DNA from: Alphaproteobacteria bacterium
GTDB taxonomy: Bacteria; Pseudomonadota; Alphaproteobacteria; MPNO01; UBA830
Reading direction: 5' to 3'
DNA length: 39,393 bases
Assembly (NCBI GenBank): GCA_022822405.1
Contig: JAJEBT010000052.1
Coordinates: 1-39,393, forward strand
A program made the translations under genes and the position numbers. Under the pieces are notes generated by a model. The model was given only the letters and a program-made list of their open reading frames with translations. It had not been told where the DNA came from and searched no databases. This document shows, piece after piece, positions 13,536 through 22,329 of the stretch (positions within the stretch are counted from its first letter, which is position 1; the number at the start of each line of letters is the position of its first letter).

Positions 13536-14141
13536 CTACGACGCGTCCTCCGCTGAATCTTGCGAAGCGTCCGCTCCGTCCTCCTCGGGAGGCGTCACCA
13601 TGTCGTCATGTTCCGGAGGCGGTGCCTCGTCGTCCTCGATGTCGGCGTCCTGGTCGGCGCGTACGCTCTCGCCCCGGGCTTGCATCTCGGCTTCCTCTTC
13701 CGAACGGGCGACATTCGTCGTTACCTCGACCGCCACCTCGGGATGGAGGCGGATGCGCACCTGGTGCAGCCCGACTGTCTTGATCGGGCGGTCGAGCTGG
13801 ATCTGACGGCGATCCACGGTCACGCCGGCCTCGCAGACCGCGCCGGCGATGTCGCGCGTCGTCACCGACCCGTAGAGATGATCGTTGTCGCTGGCTTGGC
13901 GCACGATAACGACCGAGAAGTCTTCAAGCTTCTCGGCAACGTTCTGTGCCTCGGCGCGGTGTTCGAGATTCTCGGCCTCGAGATGGGCGCGCCTTTCCTC
14001 GAACGAGGAGCGGTTTTCCGGGGTAGCGCGAAGCGCCTTTTTCTGAGGCAGCAAGTAATTGCGGGCGTAACCCGGCCGGACGTTGACGACATCGCCCATC
14101 TGTCCGAGTTTCTCCACGCGTTCCAGCAGTATCACTTCCAT
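13536..14141 (-). CDS. rplI: 50S ribosomal protein L9 with acidic C-terminal tail
   Basis: Binds 23S rRNA domain V at the base of the L1 stalk. The first 150 or so residues are a normal L9: [19 protein letters not shown], the GYARNYLLP motif, the long connecting helix ([20 protein letters not shown]) and the C-terminal domain ending VEVTTNVA. Unlike typical L9 it continues for about 50 residues that are mostly Asp, Glu, Pro and Ala; such acidic tails occur in some alphaproteobacterial L9 proteins. Its ATG overlaps the DUF2232 stop by one base (TGATG), which couples the two genes. Confidence 0.96.
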   Translation of the reverse strand: MEVILLERVEKLGQMGDVVNVRPGYARNYLLPQKKALRATPENRSSFEERRAHLEAENLEHRAEAQNVAEKLEDFSVVIVRQASDNDHLYGSVTTRDIAGAVCEAGVTVDRRQIQLDRPIKTVGLHQVRIRLHPEVAVEVTTNVARSEEEAEMQARGESVRADQDADIEDDEAPPPEHDDMVTPPEEDGADASQDSAEDAS

Positions 14142-15064
14142 CACTCTTCCCCCTGTTTCGTGCCGGCCGCGATGGCGCGTCTGCGTAGCCGCAGCCAGCG
14201 CTCGAGGATACCGAGCAGGCACGCCGGCAGCGCCGGCCATGCGGTGAATATCGTGAGCAGGTAGAACCCGCCGAGTGCCACGAAGCGGGCGGGCCAGTTC
14301 ATCGTGATCGTGTGCAGCACCGCGAGCCCGACAAGGAAGAACGGCAGGCTCGAAATGATCATCATGTTGGTGCCGATATAGGCGGCGGGGCCGCCGAGCA
14401 GCGACAGCGCCGCACCGAGCGTAAGCGTGCCGAGCGGCCACAGCGGAACGTCGATTTCGCGGAATCTGGTATCAAGCCGGATCGGCGTGCCCCAGCGGCG
14501 AACCGCGAGGTAGGCGATGGCGCAGTTCGACCCGATCATCAGCATCCATGAAGCACCCGCGATGCCGGGAAAGACATGGATCAACTGGTCCACGCCGCTG
14601 CCGCCGCCGCCGACGGCAAGTGTGATCGGTTCCAGAAACTCCCGGGTGGCGTCCTGGAGCCCCGCGGGCGAGCCGCCGAAGACCAGCAGCGCGATGCCAA
14701 AGATGGCAAGGCTGAACGCCGTGAGCATGCCGAGCAGGCGATCCATCGGATACCAGTGGATCGAACCGTCCTCATCCTTGCGCGAGGTGAGCGCGAAGTG
14801 GACGAGCCCCAGCACCGGGGCTGCCGAGGTGAGAAGGAACAGCGAAAGCGCGCCCACGCCCGGCGCTGCCAGCGCGATGATGACGGCTGCCACGGCGGCG
14901 GAGACGGTCGCTGGCATGATGCCGAACCCGAAGCCGGTTGCCGCCACCGGCACCATCGCGAAATAGGCCAGCAGGATGCCGGCCAGGGGTCCGAACGTTA
15001 CCGAGAGGTGCAGCAAGGCCGTCACGATGCCTGCCCCGACTGGAATGAACTGTGCCCGCGACAT
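14141..15064 (-). CDS. DUF2232 family membrane protein
   Basis: Predicted inner-membrane protein of unknown function, 307 residues with about eight hydrophobic segments (for example 8-30, 36-55, 60-80, 110-128, 165-185, 215-235, 240-262 and 270-285). DUF2232 (YybS-like) genes sit between rpsR and rplI in many alphaproteobacteria, which is the arrangement here. The ATG at 15064 has GGAGG upstream, 29 bases after rpsR. The fixed position suggests a role tied to growth or translation, but none is established that I know of. Confidence 0.88.
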   Translation of the reverse strand: MSRAQFIPVGAGIVTALLHLSVTFGPLAGILLAYFAMVPVAATGFGFGIMPATVSAAVAAVIIALAAPGVGALSLFLLTSAAPVLGLVHFALTSRKDEDGSIHWYPMDRLLGMLTAFSLAIFGIALLVFGGSPAGLQDATREFLEPITLAVGGGGSGVDQLIHVFPGIAGASWMLMIGSNCAIAYLAVRRWGTPIRLDTRFREIDVPLWPLGTLTLGAALSLLGGPAAYIGTNMMIISSLPFFLVGLAVLHTITMNWPARFVALGGFYLLTIFTAWPALPACLLGILERWLRLRRRAIAAGTKQGEE

Positions 15065-15093
15065 GCTGGGCCTCCGGAAAACGCTCGGTGGCG

Positions 15094-15321
15094 TCAGTCC
15101 ACCGAGAACGGCAGCAGCGCGAGCGTCCGTGCGCGCTTTATGGCCTTCGCCAGTTCCCGCTGCTTTTTCGCCGAAACCGCCGTGATTCGGCTTGGTACTA
15201 TCTTGCCGCGCTCCGACGTGAAACGCTGCAGCAGCTTGACGTTCTTGTAATCGATCCGGGGCGCGTTGGCGCCGGAGAACGGACAGCTCTTCGGCCGTCT
15301 GAAGAATGGCCGCCGGCTCAT
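15094..15321 (-). CDS. rpsR: 30S ribosomal protein S18
   Basis: Forms a heterodimer with S6 on the platform of the 30S subunit. The protein has 75 residues and family signatures [33 protein letters not shown] and [19 protein letters not shown]. The start overlaps the rpsF stop as ATGA, with GGAGGA inside the rpsF 3' end as ribosome binding site. Confidence 0.98.
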   Translation of the reverse strand: MSRRPFFRRPKSCPFSGANAPRIDYKNVKLLQRFTSERGKIVPSRITAVSAKKQRELAKAIKRARTLALLPFSVD

Positions 15322-15806
15322 GTCGACGAATCCTCCGGCTTGTCAGCGCCGCTGCCGCTATCCGTCGTCGCGTCCGCGCTCGCCTTGGGCGCCGTTGCGG
15401 GGGCGGCGGAAGCCGTCTCCGCCTGCGCCTTGCCCGTGCCGCCTTCCTGCTGGTCGCGGCTCCTGCGGTTGCGGCCCCGGCCGCTCCGGCCCTGCATCAT
15501 GATCGACGGGCCTTCTTCAAGTTCGTCGACCCTGACGCTCATGTAGCGGATGATGTCCTCGTTCAGGCGCATGTTGCGCTCCATCTCCTTCAGCGCGTCC
15601 GCCGGTGCATCGAGATTGAGGAGGGAATAGTGGCCTTTCCGGTTCTTCTTGATCCGGTAAGCCAGGGACTTGAGGCCCCAGTATTCCGTCTTCGTGACCT
15701 CGCCGCCATTGTCGTCGATGATCTTCTTCAGGTCCGCGGTCAGCGTGTCGACCTGGCTGGCAGCAATGTCCGAGCGCGCGATATACACGCATTCGTAGTA
15801 AGGCAC
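15318..15806 (-). CDS. rpsF: 30S ribosomal protein S6 with extended C-terminus
   Basis: Partner of S18 in the 30S platform. I chose the GTG at 15806: it gives the family start [14 protein letters not shown] and has AGGAG seven bases upstream. The core runs to about residue 100 ([19 protein letters not shown]). It is followed by about 60 residues, first Arg/Gly-rich ([13 protein letters not shown]), then Ala/Ser/Thr-rich and acidic, longer than in classical S6 but common in alphaproteobacteria. First gene of rpsF-rpsR-DUF2232-rplI. Confidence 0.97.
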   Translation of the reverse strand: MPYYECVYIARSDIAASQVDTLTADLKKIIDDNGGEVTKTEYWGLKSLAYRIKKNRKGHYSLLNLDAPADALKEMERNMRLNEDIIRYMSVRVDELEEGPSIMMQGRSGRGRNRRSRDQQEGGTGKAQAETASAAPATAPKASADATTDSGSGADKPEDSST

Positions 15807-15812
15807 TTCGTT

Positions 15813-15839
15813 ACTCCTGAGAGCACGTCCGGCAGGTGT
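15813..15839 (-). promoter_or_regulatory. Candidate S6:S18-responsive leader hairpin over the rpsF ribosome binding site
   Basis: On the mRNA, ACACCTG (15839-15833) can pair with CAGGAGT (15819-15813) in six of seven positions, enclosing a 13-base loop that begins with CCGG. The 3' arm contains the rpsF Shine-Dalgarno sequence, so folding would block translation. Known rpsF leaders in other bacteria bind the S6:S18 pair through a conserved unpaired CCG next to a stem. The match in layout is mine by eye and not tested. Confidence 0.35.
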
Positions 15840-15905
15840 CGAATTCGGCGACTGCTGTCGCGCACCACATCCGGAAACCATGCGTGTCGTGTTGTGAAGG
15901 CGGGC

Positions 15906-15933
15906 ACTATACACGTTCACGGTTGTGGCGCAA
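15906..15933 (-). promoter_or_regulatory. Predicted promoter of the rpsF operon
   Basis: On the minus strand TTGCGC (15928-15933) and TATAGT (15906-15911) are separated by 16 bases, roughly 100 bases before the rpsF GTG. The resulting leader includes the candidate S6:S18 hairpin. Confidence 0.5.
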
Positions 15934-16585
15934 GGGGCCGATCTCGTATTCTTTGCGATCCGGGGCGGACACCCGCGAAACCGCCCCGGCCGGCGTTGCG
16001 GCTGAAAATATGGCGGATCGGCGGACTTCCGTCAGTCGGGCGGATCGCGCATCGATGGCGCGTCCCGGATTTGACCGGCGTGATCACTCGAGCGGCCGGT
16101 GTCGGATCCGGCGCTCGGGACGCGGCGGTGATCTGCATCTTGTGTATGTCGGCCCTCGCGGCGCGGGGATGGATGACATTCGTGTCGTCGGTCCCTACCA
16201 TGTGCCGTCCCTGTCATGGAAGGGACCGAAGGCCGGAAACGGGAGGCCTGCGGAGGGCGGGCGCACACCTGCGACGGAATGCGGAGCGGGTTGCTGTCCG
16301 TTCGGGTTGCAAGAGCCCGTATCTGGCGGAGCGCGAACCGTTGGCCGGGACAGTCCTGAAACAGGCAAGAAGGTACCAAGCGATGCGTCCACCTTTGCTC
16401 GCCTCCGGCCGCCGTCGCGGTGAGGTGCCGCCCGGGACCCGGGCGTGCAGCAGGCTCGCCGCCGGACACGCGGCCGGGATCCGCCGCATCGTCGAAGCGC
16501 TGCCGCGCATGTTCGCCACCCCGGAGGAGCCGCGCGAGCGGCCTGGCCTCAAGGGCGGTGGTATGGCGGCTTTCTGACCGGCCAG
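15934..16585. other. 650-base gap without a recognised gene
   Basis: Between the rpsF promoter and the next plus-strand gene I see no tRNA, no terminator and no protein family. Several frames are open because of the GC content, but none shows a known motif. The strong gene boundaries on either side suggest this is where a single accessory gene (16586-17575) joined the conserved rpsF and fab blocks. Confidence 0.4.
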
Positions 16586-17575
16586 ATGGCGAAGCTCCCG
16601 ATCACCGTTGCGACGGGCGACTACGACCGCGTGCGCCCGCTTATCGACGGGCGCGTCGCGGTCGAAGGCTGCGAGGTCGCCTATTTCCCGATCCCGATCG
16701 AGGAGACCTCCTACCGCACCTTCACCAATGCCGAGTTCGACGTGGCCGAGGTCTCGTTGTCCTCCTTCGTGCTGGCCCGCTCGCGCGGTGAGATCCCTTA
16801 TATCGGATTGCCGGTGTTCACCTCGCGCATGTTCCGCCACTCGGCAATCTACGTGCGCGCCGATTCCGGGATCAAGCATCCCGCTGATCTCAAGGGGCGG
16901 GAGGTGGGCGTCCCGGTCTATGCGATGACCGCCGCGCTCTGGGTCCGCGGCATGCTGGCCGAGGAATACGGGGTGCTGCCGTCCGACATCTCATGGCGGA
17001 CGGGCGGGCTGGAACAGCCGGGCCGCTACGGCGCCTATCGGCTCAACCTGCCGCCGGACATCTCCGCTACGCCGCTGCCGCCCGGTCAAAGCCTGTCCGC
17101 CATGCTGGCCGACGGCGGGATTCCGGCTTTGATCAGCGCCCGCGCCCCGTCCTGTTTCGGCGCCGGCGAGGAGGTGCGGCGGCTGTTCCCCGACTACCGT
17201 GCGGCCGAGGAGGCCTATTACCGCAAGACCGGACTCTATCCGATCATGCACCTCGTGGCGTTGCGCGAAAGCCTCGCCGAGACCCATCCCTGGCTCCCGG
17301 CAAGCCTCTACAAGGCGTTCCTGAAAGCCAAGAACATGGCCGTTGCCGCGCTCGGCGATGCGACGGCGCCGCATGTGTCCGCGCCTTGGATCGCCGCCGA
17401 GGTCGAGGCGATGCAGGCGCTTCTGGGCCCCGACATCTGGCCCTACGGGTTCCGGGACAATCTGTCCGAACTCAGCGCGGTGACACGGTATTCGCATGCC
17501 CAGGGCCTGGCCGTCCGCGAGATGGACCCGACCGAGCTGTTCCACCCCGCGACACGGGAGAGCGCGCGGGTCTGA
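16586..17575 (+). CDS. 4,5-dihydroxyphthalate decarboxylase-like / ABC-type binding-fold protein
   Basis: Member of the family often annotated as 4,5-dihydroxyphthalate decarboxylase (Pht5-like), which has the fold of periplasmic binding proteins. The 329 residues start MAKLPITVATGDYDRVRPLIDGRV and carry the family pieces EETSYRTFTNAEFDVAEVSL, GLPVFTSRMFRHSAIYV, GREVGVPVYAMTAALWVRGML and WRTGGLEQPGR. There is no signal peptide, so a cytoplasmic enzyme is more likely than a transport protein. The ATG has only a weak ribosome binding site. No phthalate genes are adjacent; it stands alone before the fab cluster. True substrate unknown; many family members are likely decarboxylases or ligand binders of other kinds. 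Confidence 0.8.
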   Translation: MAKLPITVATGDYDRVRPLIDGRVAVEGCEVAYFPIPIEETSYRTFTNAEFDVAEVSLSSFVLARSRGEIPYIGLPVFTSRMFRHSAIYVRADSGIKHPADLKGREVGVPVYAMTAALWVRGMLAEEYGVLPSDISWRTGGLEQPGRYGAYRLNLPPDISATPLPPGQSLSAMLADGGIPALISARAPSCFGAGEEVRRLFPDYRAAEEAYYRKTGLYPIMHLVALRESLAETHPWLPASLYKAFLKAKNMAVAALGDATAPHVSAPWIAAEVEAMQALLGPDIWPYGFRDNLSELSAVTRYSHAQGLAVREMDPTELFHPATRESARV

Positions 17576-17758
17576 CCGGCCCGGGTGTCCCGCAACAGGC
17601 CGGCCCATGCAGGTGACGGTCCTCGCCGATCGCGCCGTTCTCGATTGCCGCGCAGAAGCGCGCCTGTGACTCCACGGCGAGCAGGGTCTGGACGCTCCGG
17701 CGGCGAATTCGGTCCGCCTGCTTTGAGGACTGCCGCCCGGTCCTGTCCTTCCCCGTAT

Positions 17759-17786
17759 TTGACTCGCTCCCTCCACCGTCTATGAC
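17759..17786 (+). promoter_or_regulatory. Predicted promoter of the fabD cluster
   Basis: TTGACT (17759-17764) and TATGAC (17781-17786) are 16 bases apart, about 60 bases before the fabD GTG. The rest of the 273-base gap upstream (17576-17758) holds nothing I can identify. Confidence 0.5.
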
Positions 17787-17848
17787 TGCGGATCCGACGT
17801 CGGCCTGCCGCGGGAAGCGCGGGACGACCGGAAACGACAGGACAGAAC

Positions 17849-18790
17849 GTGACGCGCGCACTCGTATTTCCCGGGCAGGGCTCGCAGGCCGTAGCCATGG
17901 CCGCGGAGCTGATCGCTGCCCATCCGGCGGCCCGCGAGGTCGTCGAGGCAGTCGACGACGCGCTCGGCCGCAGCCTCTCGCGCCTGATTGCCGAGGGGCC
18001 GCAGGAGGAACTCACGCTGACGGAGAACGCCCAGCCCGCGCTGATGGCAGTCAGCATGGCCGTGCTGCGCGTCCTCGAGACCGAGGGGCCACCGGATCTC
18101 GTGCGCCGCTGCGCCTTCGTCGCCGGGCATTCGCTTGGCGAATACACGGCGCTGACCGCGGCCGGGAGCTTGCAGCTTGCTGATTCGGCGCGGCTTCTGC
18201 GGACACGCGGCGAGGCGATGCAGCGCGCGGTGCCGGCGGGGCAGGGCGCGATGGCGGCGCTTCTCGGTGCCGATGCCGGGCAGGCCCGCGAGATCGCCGA
18301 ACTCGCCGCCGAGGGAGAGGTCTGCGAGATCGCCAATGACAACGCGCCCGGCCAGATCGTGCTTTCGGGCGCTGCGGCCGCGATAGAAAGGGCGATCGGC
18401 ATTGCCAAGAGCCACGGCATCCGGAAGAGCATCCGGTTGCCGGTCAGTGCCCCCTTCCATTGCCGGATGATGGCTCCCGCAGCCGAGGTCATGAAGGCGG
18501 CGCTCGCGGAGACGCCGCCGACCCCTCCCGCGGTGCCGCTTATTGCCAACGTGACTGCGGCTCCGGTCGAGGATCCGGACGAGATCCGGGCGCTGCTCGT
18601 CGAACAGGTCACGGCGATGGTCCGCTGGCGCGAAAGCGTGCAGGCCATGCGGGCCGCGGGGGTCGACACGGTGATCGAGCTCGGCGCCGGAAAGGTGCTT
18701 TCCGGCCTGATCAGGCGCATCGATCCGGAGATGACGGTCCTCAATGCCGAGACTCCAGGCGACGTCGAGGCCGTTCTCGGGACATTCTGA
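17849..18790 (+). CDS. fabD: Malonyl-CoA:ACP transacylase
   Basis: Moves malonyl groups from CoA to acyl carrier protein to feed fatty-acid elongation. The protein has 313 residues from GTG at 17849. The N-terminal FPGQGSQ motif (6-12), the nucleophile Ser95 in GHSLGEYTAL and the catalytic His204 in APFHCRMM are present; ANVTAAPV and the final IELGAGKVLSGL are also typical. An AGGACAG segment precedes the start. It opens the fabD-fabG-acpP-fabF run, with fabG 16 bases downstream. Confidence 0.97.
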   Translation: MTRALVFPGQGSQAVAMAAELIAAHPAAREVVEAVDDALGRSLSRLIAEGPQEELTLTENAQPALMAVSMAVLRVLETEGPPDLVRRCAFVAGHSLGEYTALTAAGSLQLADSARLLRTRGEAMQRAVPAGQGAMAALLGADAGQAREIAELAAEGEVCEIANDNAPGQIVLSGAAAAIERAIGIAKSHGIRKSIRLPVSAPFHCRMMAPAAEVMKAALAETPPTPPAVPLIANVTAAPVEDPDEIRALLVEQVTAMVRWRESVQAMRAAGVDTVIELGAGKVLSGLIRRIDPEMTVLNAETPGDVEAVLGTF

Positions 18791-18806
18791 ACGGAGGAAA
18801 AGGCCG

Positions 18807-19544
18807 ATGTTCAACCTTGACGGCCGGCGCGCCCTGGTGACCGGCGCTTCAGGCGCCATCGGCGGCGCAATCTCGCGGATGCTGGGCGCCCGGGGGGCGG
18901 AACTCTGTCTTGCCGGCCGCAACCGGGATGCGCTCGATGCCGTGGCCGCGGATGTCGGCGATGCAGCGCATGTGGTCGTCGCCGACCTTTCGGATCCCGA
19001 TTCGGCGGCCTGCCTGGTCGATGGCGCGCGCGACGCGATGGGCGGCATCGACGTGCTCGTCAACAATGCCGGTTTTGCCCGCGACAATCTCGGCGTGCGC
19101 ATGAAGGACGAGGAGTGGCAGGAGGTGCTCGACGTCAATCTCACCGCCGCGTTCCGCCTGTCGCGCGCCGTGCTGCGTGACATGCTCAGGGCGCGGTGGG
19201 GCCGCATCATCAGCGTCACCTCGGTGGTCGGGGTAACCGGCAACCCCGGACAGGCCAATTACGCCGCCTCGAAGGCGGGCATCGCCGGCATGTCGAAGGC
19301 GCTGGCGGCGGAGGTTGCGGCGCGCGGCATCACCGTCAACTGCATCGCTCCGGGTTTCATCGACACGGCGATGACCGAGGCGATCACCGGCGAACACCGT
19401 GAGAGGCTGATCGCCGGGATACCGGCCGGACGTCTCGGCAGCCCCGAGGATGTCGGCGCCTGCGCCGCGTTCCTCGCCTCGGCGGAGGCGGCCTACGTGA
19501 CCGGCCAGACCCTGCATGTAAACGGCGGCATGATCATGGTATAG
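18807..19544 (+). CDS. fabG: 3-oxoacyl-ACP reductase
   Basis: NADPH-dependent SDR enzyme that reduces 3-ketoacyl-ACP in each elongation round. The ATG at 18807 has GGAGGAAAA upstream and gives a protein of 245 residues, usual for FabG. The TGASGAIG cofactor loop, NNAG, catalytic Tyr152 and Lys156 (YAASK) and the C-terminal [15 protein letters not shown] are all intact. Its position between fabD and acpP makes it the housekeeping FabG rather than one of the many SDR paralogues. Confidence 0.97.
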   Translation: MFNLDGRRALVTGASGAIGGAISRMLGARGAELCLAGRNRDALDAVAADVGDAAHVVVADLSDPDSAACLVDGARDAMGGIDVLVNNAGFARDNLGVRMKDEEWQEVLDVNLTAAFRLSRAVLRDMLRARWGRIISVTSVVGVTGNPGQANYAASKAGIAGMSKALAAEVAARGITVNCIAPGFIDTAMTEAITGEHRERLIAGIPAGRLGSPEDVGACAAFLASAEAAYVTGQTLHVNGGMIMV

Positions 19545-19552
19545 AAGGTTGC

Positions 19553-19575
19553 GGCGAACGCGGCATCCGTTCGCC
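19553..19575 (+). terminator. Hairpin in the fabG-acpP gap, possible attenuator or partial terminator
   Basis: A perfect 8-base inverted repeat, GGCGAACG and CGTTCGCC, with a 7-base loop begins eight bases after the fabG stop. No T-run follows, so it is not a standard intrinsic terminator. It could partially end or protect transcripts, which would help set the high acpP level relative to fabG. Confidence 0.35.
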
Positions 19576-19681
19576 ACAGCGCCCGCCTGTCCGGCCCCCG
19601 GTTCGGCCGCGGCACGGGGCAGGACCAAACCAGAACCGACCCGCCGCCCGGCGGAAACCGACAAACCTCAGGAAAGAGCCA

Positions 19682-19918
19682 ATGAGCGATACTGCAGAAC
19701 GTGTGAAAAAGATTGTCGTTGAGCATCTCGGCGTGGACGAGAGCAAGGTGACGGACAACGCGAGTTTTGTTGATGATCTCGGGGCGGACAGCCTCGACAC
19801 GGTGGAACTGGTCATGGCGTTCGAGGAGGAGTTCGGTTGCGAGATTCCGGACGAGGCGGCCGAGAAGATCATCACCGTCAACGATGCCATCGCCTTTGTC
19901 GAAGAGAACGCGGACTAG
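19682..19918 (+). CDS. acpP: Acyl carrier protein
   Basis: Carrier of growing acyl chains in fatty-acid synthesis. The protein has 78 residues, strongly acidic, with the phosphopantetheine site Ser37 in the [18 protein letters not shown] motif. AGGAAAG precedes the ATG. The codon usage includes more T-ending codons than neighbouring genes, in line with high expression. It lies between fabG (137 bases, with a hairpin) and fabF (69 bases). Confidence 0.98.
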   Translation: MSDTAERVKKIVVEHLGVDESKVTDNASFVDDLGADSLDTVELVMAFEEEFGCEIPDEAAEKIITVNDAIAFVEENAD

Positions 19919-19987
19919 CCGGGACATGGGGCCGCAGCGCGGCTCCGGCGGCAGGGCGGGCCGGCCGTCGGGCGCAGGGTTACATCC

Positions 19988-21253
19988 ATGGAGCTGAGGC
20001 GGGTTGTCGTTACCGGCCTGGGGGCCGTGACGCCGTTGGGAGCCGGCGTCGACCATGCGTGGAAGCGCTTGCTTGACGGGGAGTCGGGAGCCGGACGGAT
20101 TACCCTGTTCGACCCTTCCGACCTGCCCGTGACCATTGCCTGCGAGGTTCCACGCGGTGCGGCACAGGGTGAGTTCAATGTCGACGACGTGCTGCCGGTA
20201 AAGGACCAGCGCAAGGTCGACGACTTCATCATCTACGCGCTCGCCGCGGCGACGGAAGCGATCGCGGACGCGGGCTGGGAAGCCACGGACGACGAGAAGG
20301 CCGAACGCACCGGTGTCATGATCGGCTCGGGCATCGGTGGGCTCGGCACGATTTCCGCGGCTGCGCTGGTGCTCGAAGAGCGGGGGCCGCGCCGCATCTC
20401 CCCGTTCTTCATCCCGTCGAGTCTGATCAACCTCGCCTCGGGCCATGTCTCCATCAGGCACGGCTTCAAGGGGCCGAACCATGCGCCGGTGACCGCCTGT
20501 TCAACGGGTGCGCACGCGATCGGCGACGCGTCGCGGCTGATCAGCTTCGGCGACGCCGATGTCATGGTTGCCGGCGGTTCCGAGGCCGCCATCTGCCGGC
20601 TCGGGGTCGCCGGGTTTGCTGCGGCCCGCGCGCTGTCGTCGCATTTCAACGACGAACCGTGGCGGGCCTCGCGCCCGTGGGACCGCGACCGCGACGGATT
20701 CGTGATGGGCGAGGGGGCCGGCGTCGTTGTGCTCGAGGAGTACGAGCACGCAAAGGCCCGCGGTGCCAGGATCTATGCCGAGGTCGCCGGCTACGGGCTC
20801 TCCGGGGACGCGCACCATGTGACCGCGCCGGCCGAAGACGGCAACGGTGGCTTCAGGTCGATGCGCAACGCGCTGCGCAACGCCGGCATGGACGCCGGGG
20901 ACATCGATTACGTGAACGCGCACGGCACCTCGACCCCGGTCGGGGACGAAATTGAGCTCGGCGCCGTCAAGCGCCTCTTCGGCAGCCATGTCGACGAGCT
21001 CTCGATGTCGTCAACCAAGTCGGCAATCGGGCACCTTCTGGGCGCCGCTGGCGCCGTCGAGGCGATCTTCTCGATCAAGGCGATTCAGGACGACATGGTG
21101 CCACCGACGCTCAATCTCGAAAATCCGTCGGCCGGCTGCGACATGGATCTGGTGCCGTTCGAGGCCAAGGAGCGCACGGTCCGGGCCGCGCTTTCGAATT
21201 CGTTCGGTTTCGGCGGCACGAACGCGTCGGTCATATTCAGGGAAGTGTCCTGA
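19988..21253 (+). CDS. fabF: 3-oxoacyl-ACP synthase II
   Basis: Condensing enzyme that extends acyl-ACP with malonyl-ACP. The protein has 421 residues, typical for FabF. The start RRVVVTGLGAVTPLG, active-site Cys171 in VTACSTGAHAIG, and the two His motifs VNAHGTSTPVGD and KSAIGHLLGAAG give the full Cys-His-His triad; the C-terminal NSFGFGGTNAS loop is intact. Six bases separate its stop from mltG. Confidence 0.98.
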   Translation: MELRRVVVTGLGAVTPLGAGVDHAWKRLLDGESGAGRITLFDPSDLPVTIACEVPRGAAQGEFNVDDVLPVKDQRKVDDFIIYALAAATEAIADAGWEATDDEKAERTGVMIGSGIGGLGTISAAALVLEERGPRRISPFFIPSSLINLASGHVSIRHGFKGPNHAPVTACSTGAHAIGDASRLISFGDADVMVAGGSEAAICRLGVAGFAAARALSSHFNDEPWRASRPWDRDRDGFVMGEGAGVVVLEEYEHAKARGARIYAEVAGYGLSGDAHHVTAPAEDGNGGFRSMRNALRNAGMDAGDIDYVNAHGTSTPVGDEIELGAVKRLFGSHVDELSMSSTKSAIGHLLGAAGAVEAIFSIKAIQDDMVPPTLNLENPSAGCDMDLVPFEAKERTVRAALSNSFGFGGTNASVIFREVS

Positions 21254-21259
21254 GAGGAC

Positions 21260-22246
21260 ATGCGCCGCCTGACCGCCTTCCTCTGCCTCGCCCTCGTCGC
21301 CGGCGCGGTGGCCGGCGGTTGGACATGGCGGGCCTTCCTGCAGCCCGGGCCGCTTGAGACACCAACCACGCTGATCATTCCGCGGGGCGCGGATCTCGGG
21401 ACGATATCGCGGGCACTGGAGGCGGCCGGGGTCATCGACAGCAGACTCGTCTTCGTCGCCGGCACCCGCGTCGCGGGCCTTGCCGGGCGGTTGCGTGCGG
21501 GCGAGTTCGCCTTTGCGCCGCGCATGGCGATGCGCGATGTGGCCATCCACATCGCCGAGGGCCGGATGGTGCAGCGCCGGCTGACCATCCCCGAGGGGCT
21601 GACGACCGCAGAAGCCATCGCCGCGGTCAGGGGCGCCGGCGGTCTCAGGGGCGACACGGACAAGGACTTTCCGGAAGGAGCGCTGCTCCCCGAGACGTAT
21701 TTCTTCTCCCTTGGCGACACCCGGATGTCGATCCTCACCCGAATGGCCGCAGCCATGGACAAGGCGTTGACGGAAGCGTGGCAACGGCGCGGCGACGACA
21801 TTGCCCTCCGCTCGCCGCGCGAGGCGCTGATACTGGCTTCCATCATCGAGAAGGAGACGGGCAACGCGGCCGAGCGCGCCCGCGTGTCGGCGGTGTTCCA
21901 CAATCGGCTCCGGCGCCGCATGCCGCTGCAGTCGGACCCGACGGTAGCCTACGCAATCACTGGCGGCGGTCGCTCGCTCGGCCGGCCGTTGACCCGCAAG
22001 GACCTGAAGTTTGCCTCTCCCTACAACACCTATCTCCACCGCGGCCTTCCAGCCGGACCCATTGCCAATCCCGGCCGCGCCGCGATCGAGGCAGCGGTCC
22101 GGCCTCTGCGCACCGACGAGCTCTATTTCGTTGCCGACGGCGAAGGCGGGCACAGGTTTGTGCGCACGCTGGAGGAGCACAACCGGAACGTTGCGAAGCT
22201 GCGACGCACCCTCAGGAAAAGGGCGCGGGAGAAGGCAGATCAGTAA
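21260..22246 (+). CDS. mltG: Endolytic murein transglycosylase MltG
   Basis: Inner-membrane lytic transglycosylase that cuts nascent glycan strands and is thought to end their elongation. The 328 residues start with one membrane segment (4-22), then a LysM-like region (TLIIPRGADLGTISRALEAAGV) and the YceG catalytic domain. The catalytic Glu is E197 in ASIIEKETG; LQSDPTVAYA and SPYNTYLHRGLPAGPIANPG are family signatures. The order fabF-mltG-yicC-gmk is common in alphaproteobacteria. Confidence 0.96.
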   Translation: MRRLTAFLCLALVAGAVAGGWTWRAFLQPGPLETPTTLIIPRGADLGTISRALEAAGVIDSRLVFVAGTRVAGLAGRLRAGEFAFAPRMAMRDVAIHIAEGRMVQRRLTIPEGLTTAEAIAAVRGAGGLRGDTDKDFPEGALLPETYFFSLGDTRMSILTRMAAAMDKALTEAWQRRGDDIALRSPREALILASIIEKETGNAAERARVSAVFHNRLRRRMPLQSDPTVAYAITGGGRSLGRPLTRKDLKFASPYNTYLHRGLPAGPIANPGRAAIEAAVRPLRTDELYFVADGEGGHRFVRTLEEHNRNVAKLRRTLRKRAREKADQ

Positions 22247-22329
22247 CCGGCCGTCGGGTGCGACGGTGCGGCACGGCGCGTCTGCGCCGGCAGACCGCAT
22301 CACCGTGCGGAAACCGTTCGGGGCGTAAC

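Noticed and set aside
16383..16577. Small plus-strand frame of 64 codons with an AAGAAGG ribosome binding site, before the 16586 gene
   Set aside because: No family motif, GC-driven composition, and no support from neighbours. It could be real but I cannot show it.
17580..17760. Minus-strand stretch reading SVQTLLAVESQARFCAAIEN, looking like a decayed gene
   Set aside because: Protein-like at first glance, but I cannot tie it to a family and it lies in a short gap with GC bias.
17780..19258. A 492-codon minus-strand frame opposite fabD and fabG
   Set aside because: FabD and FabG on the plus strand have intact catalytic residues; the opposite frame has no domains.
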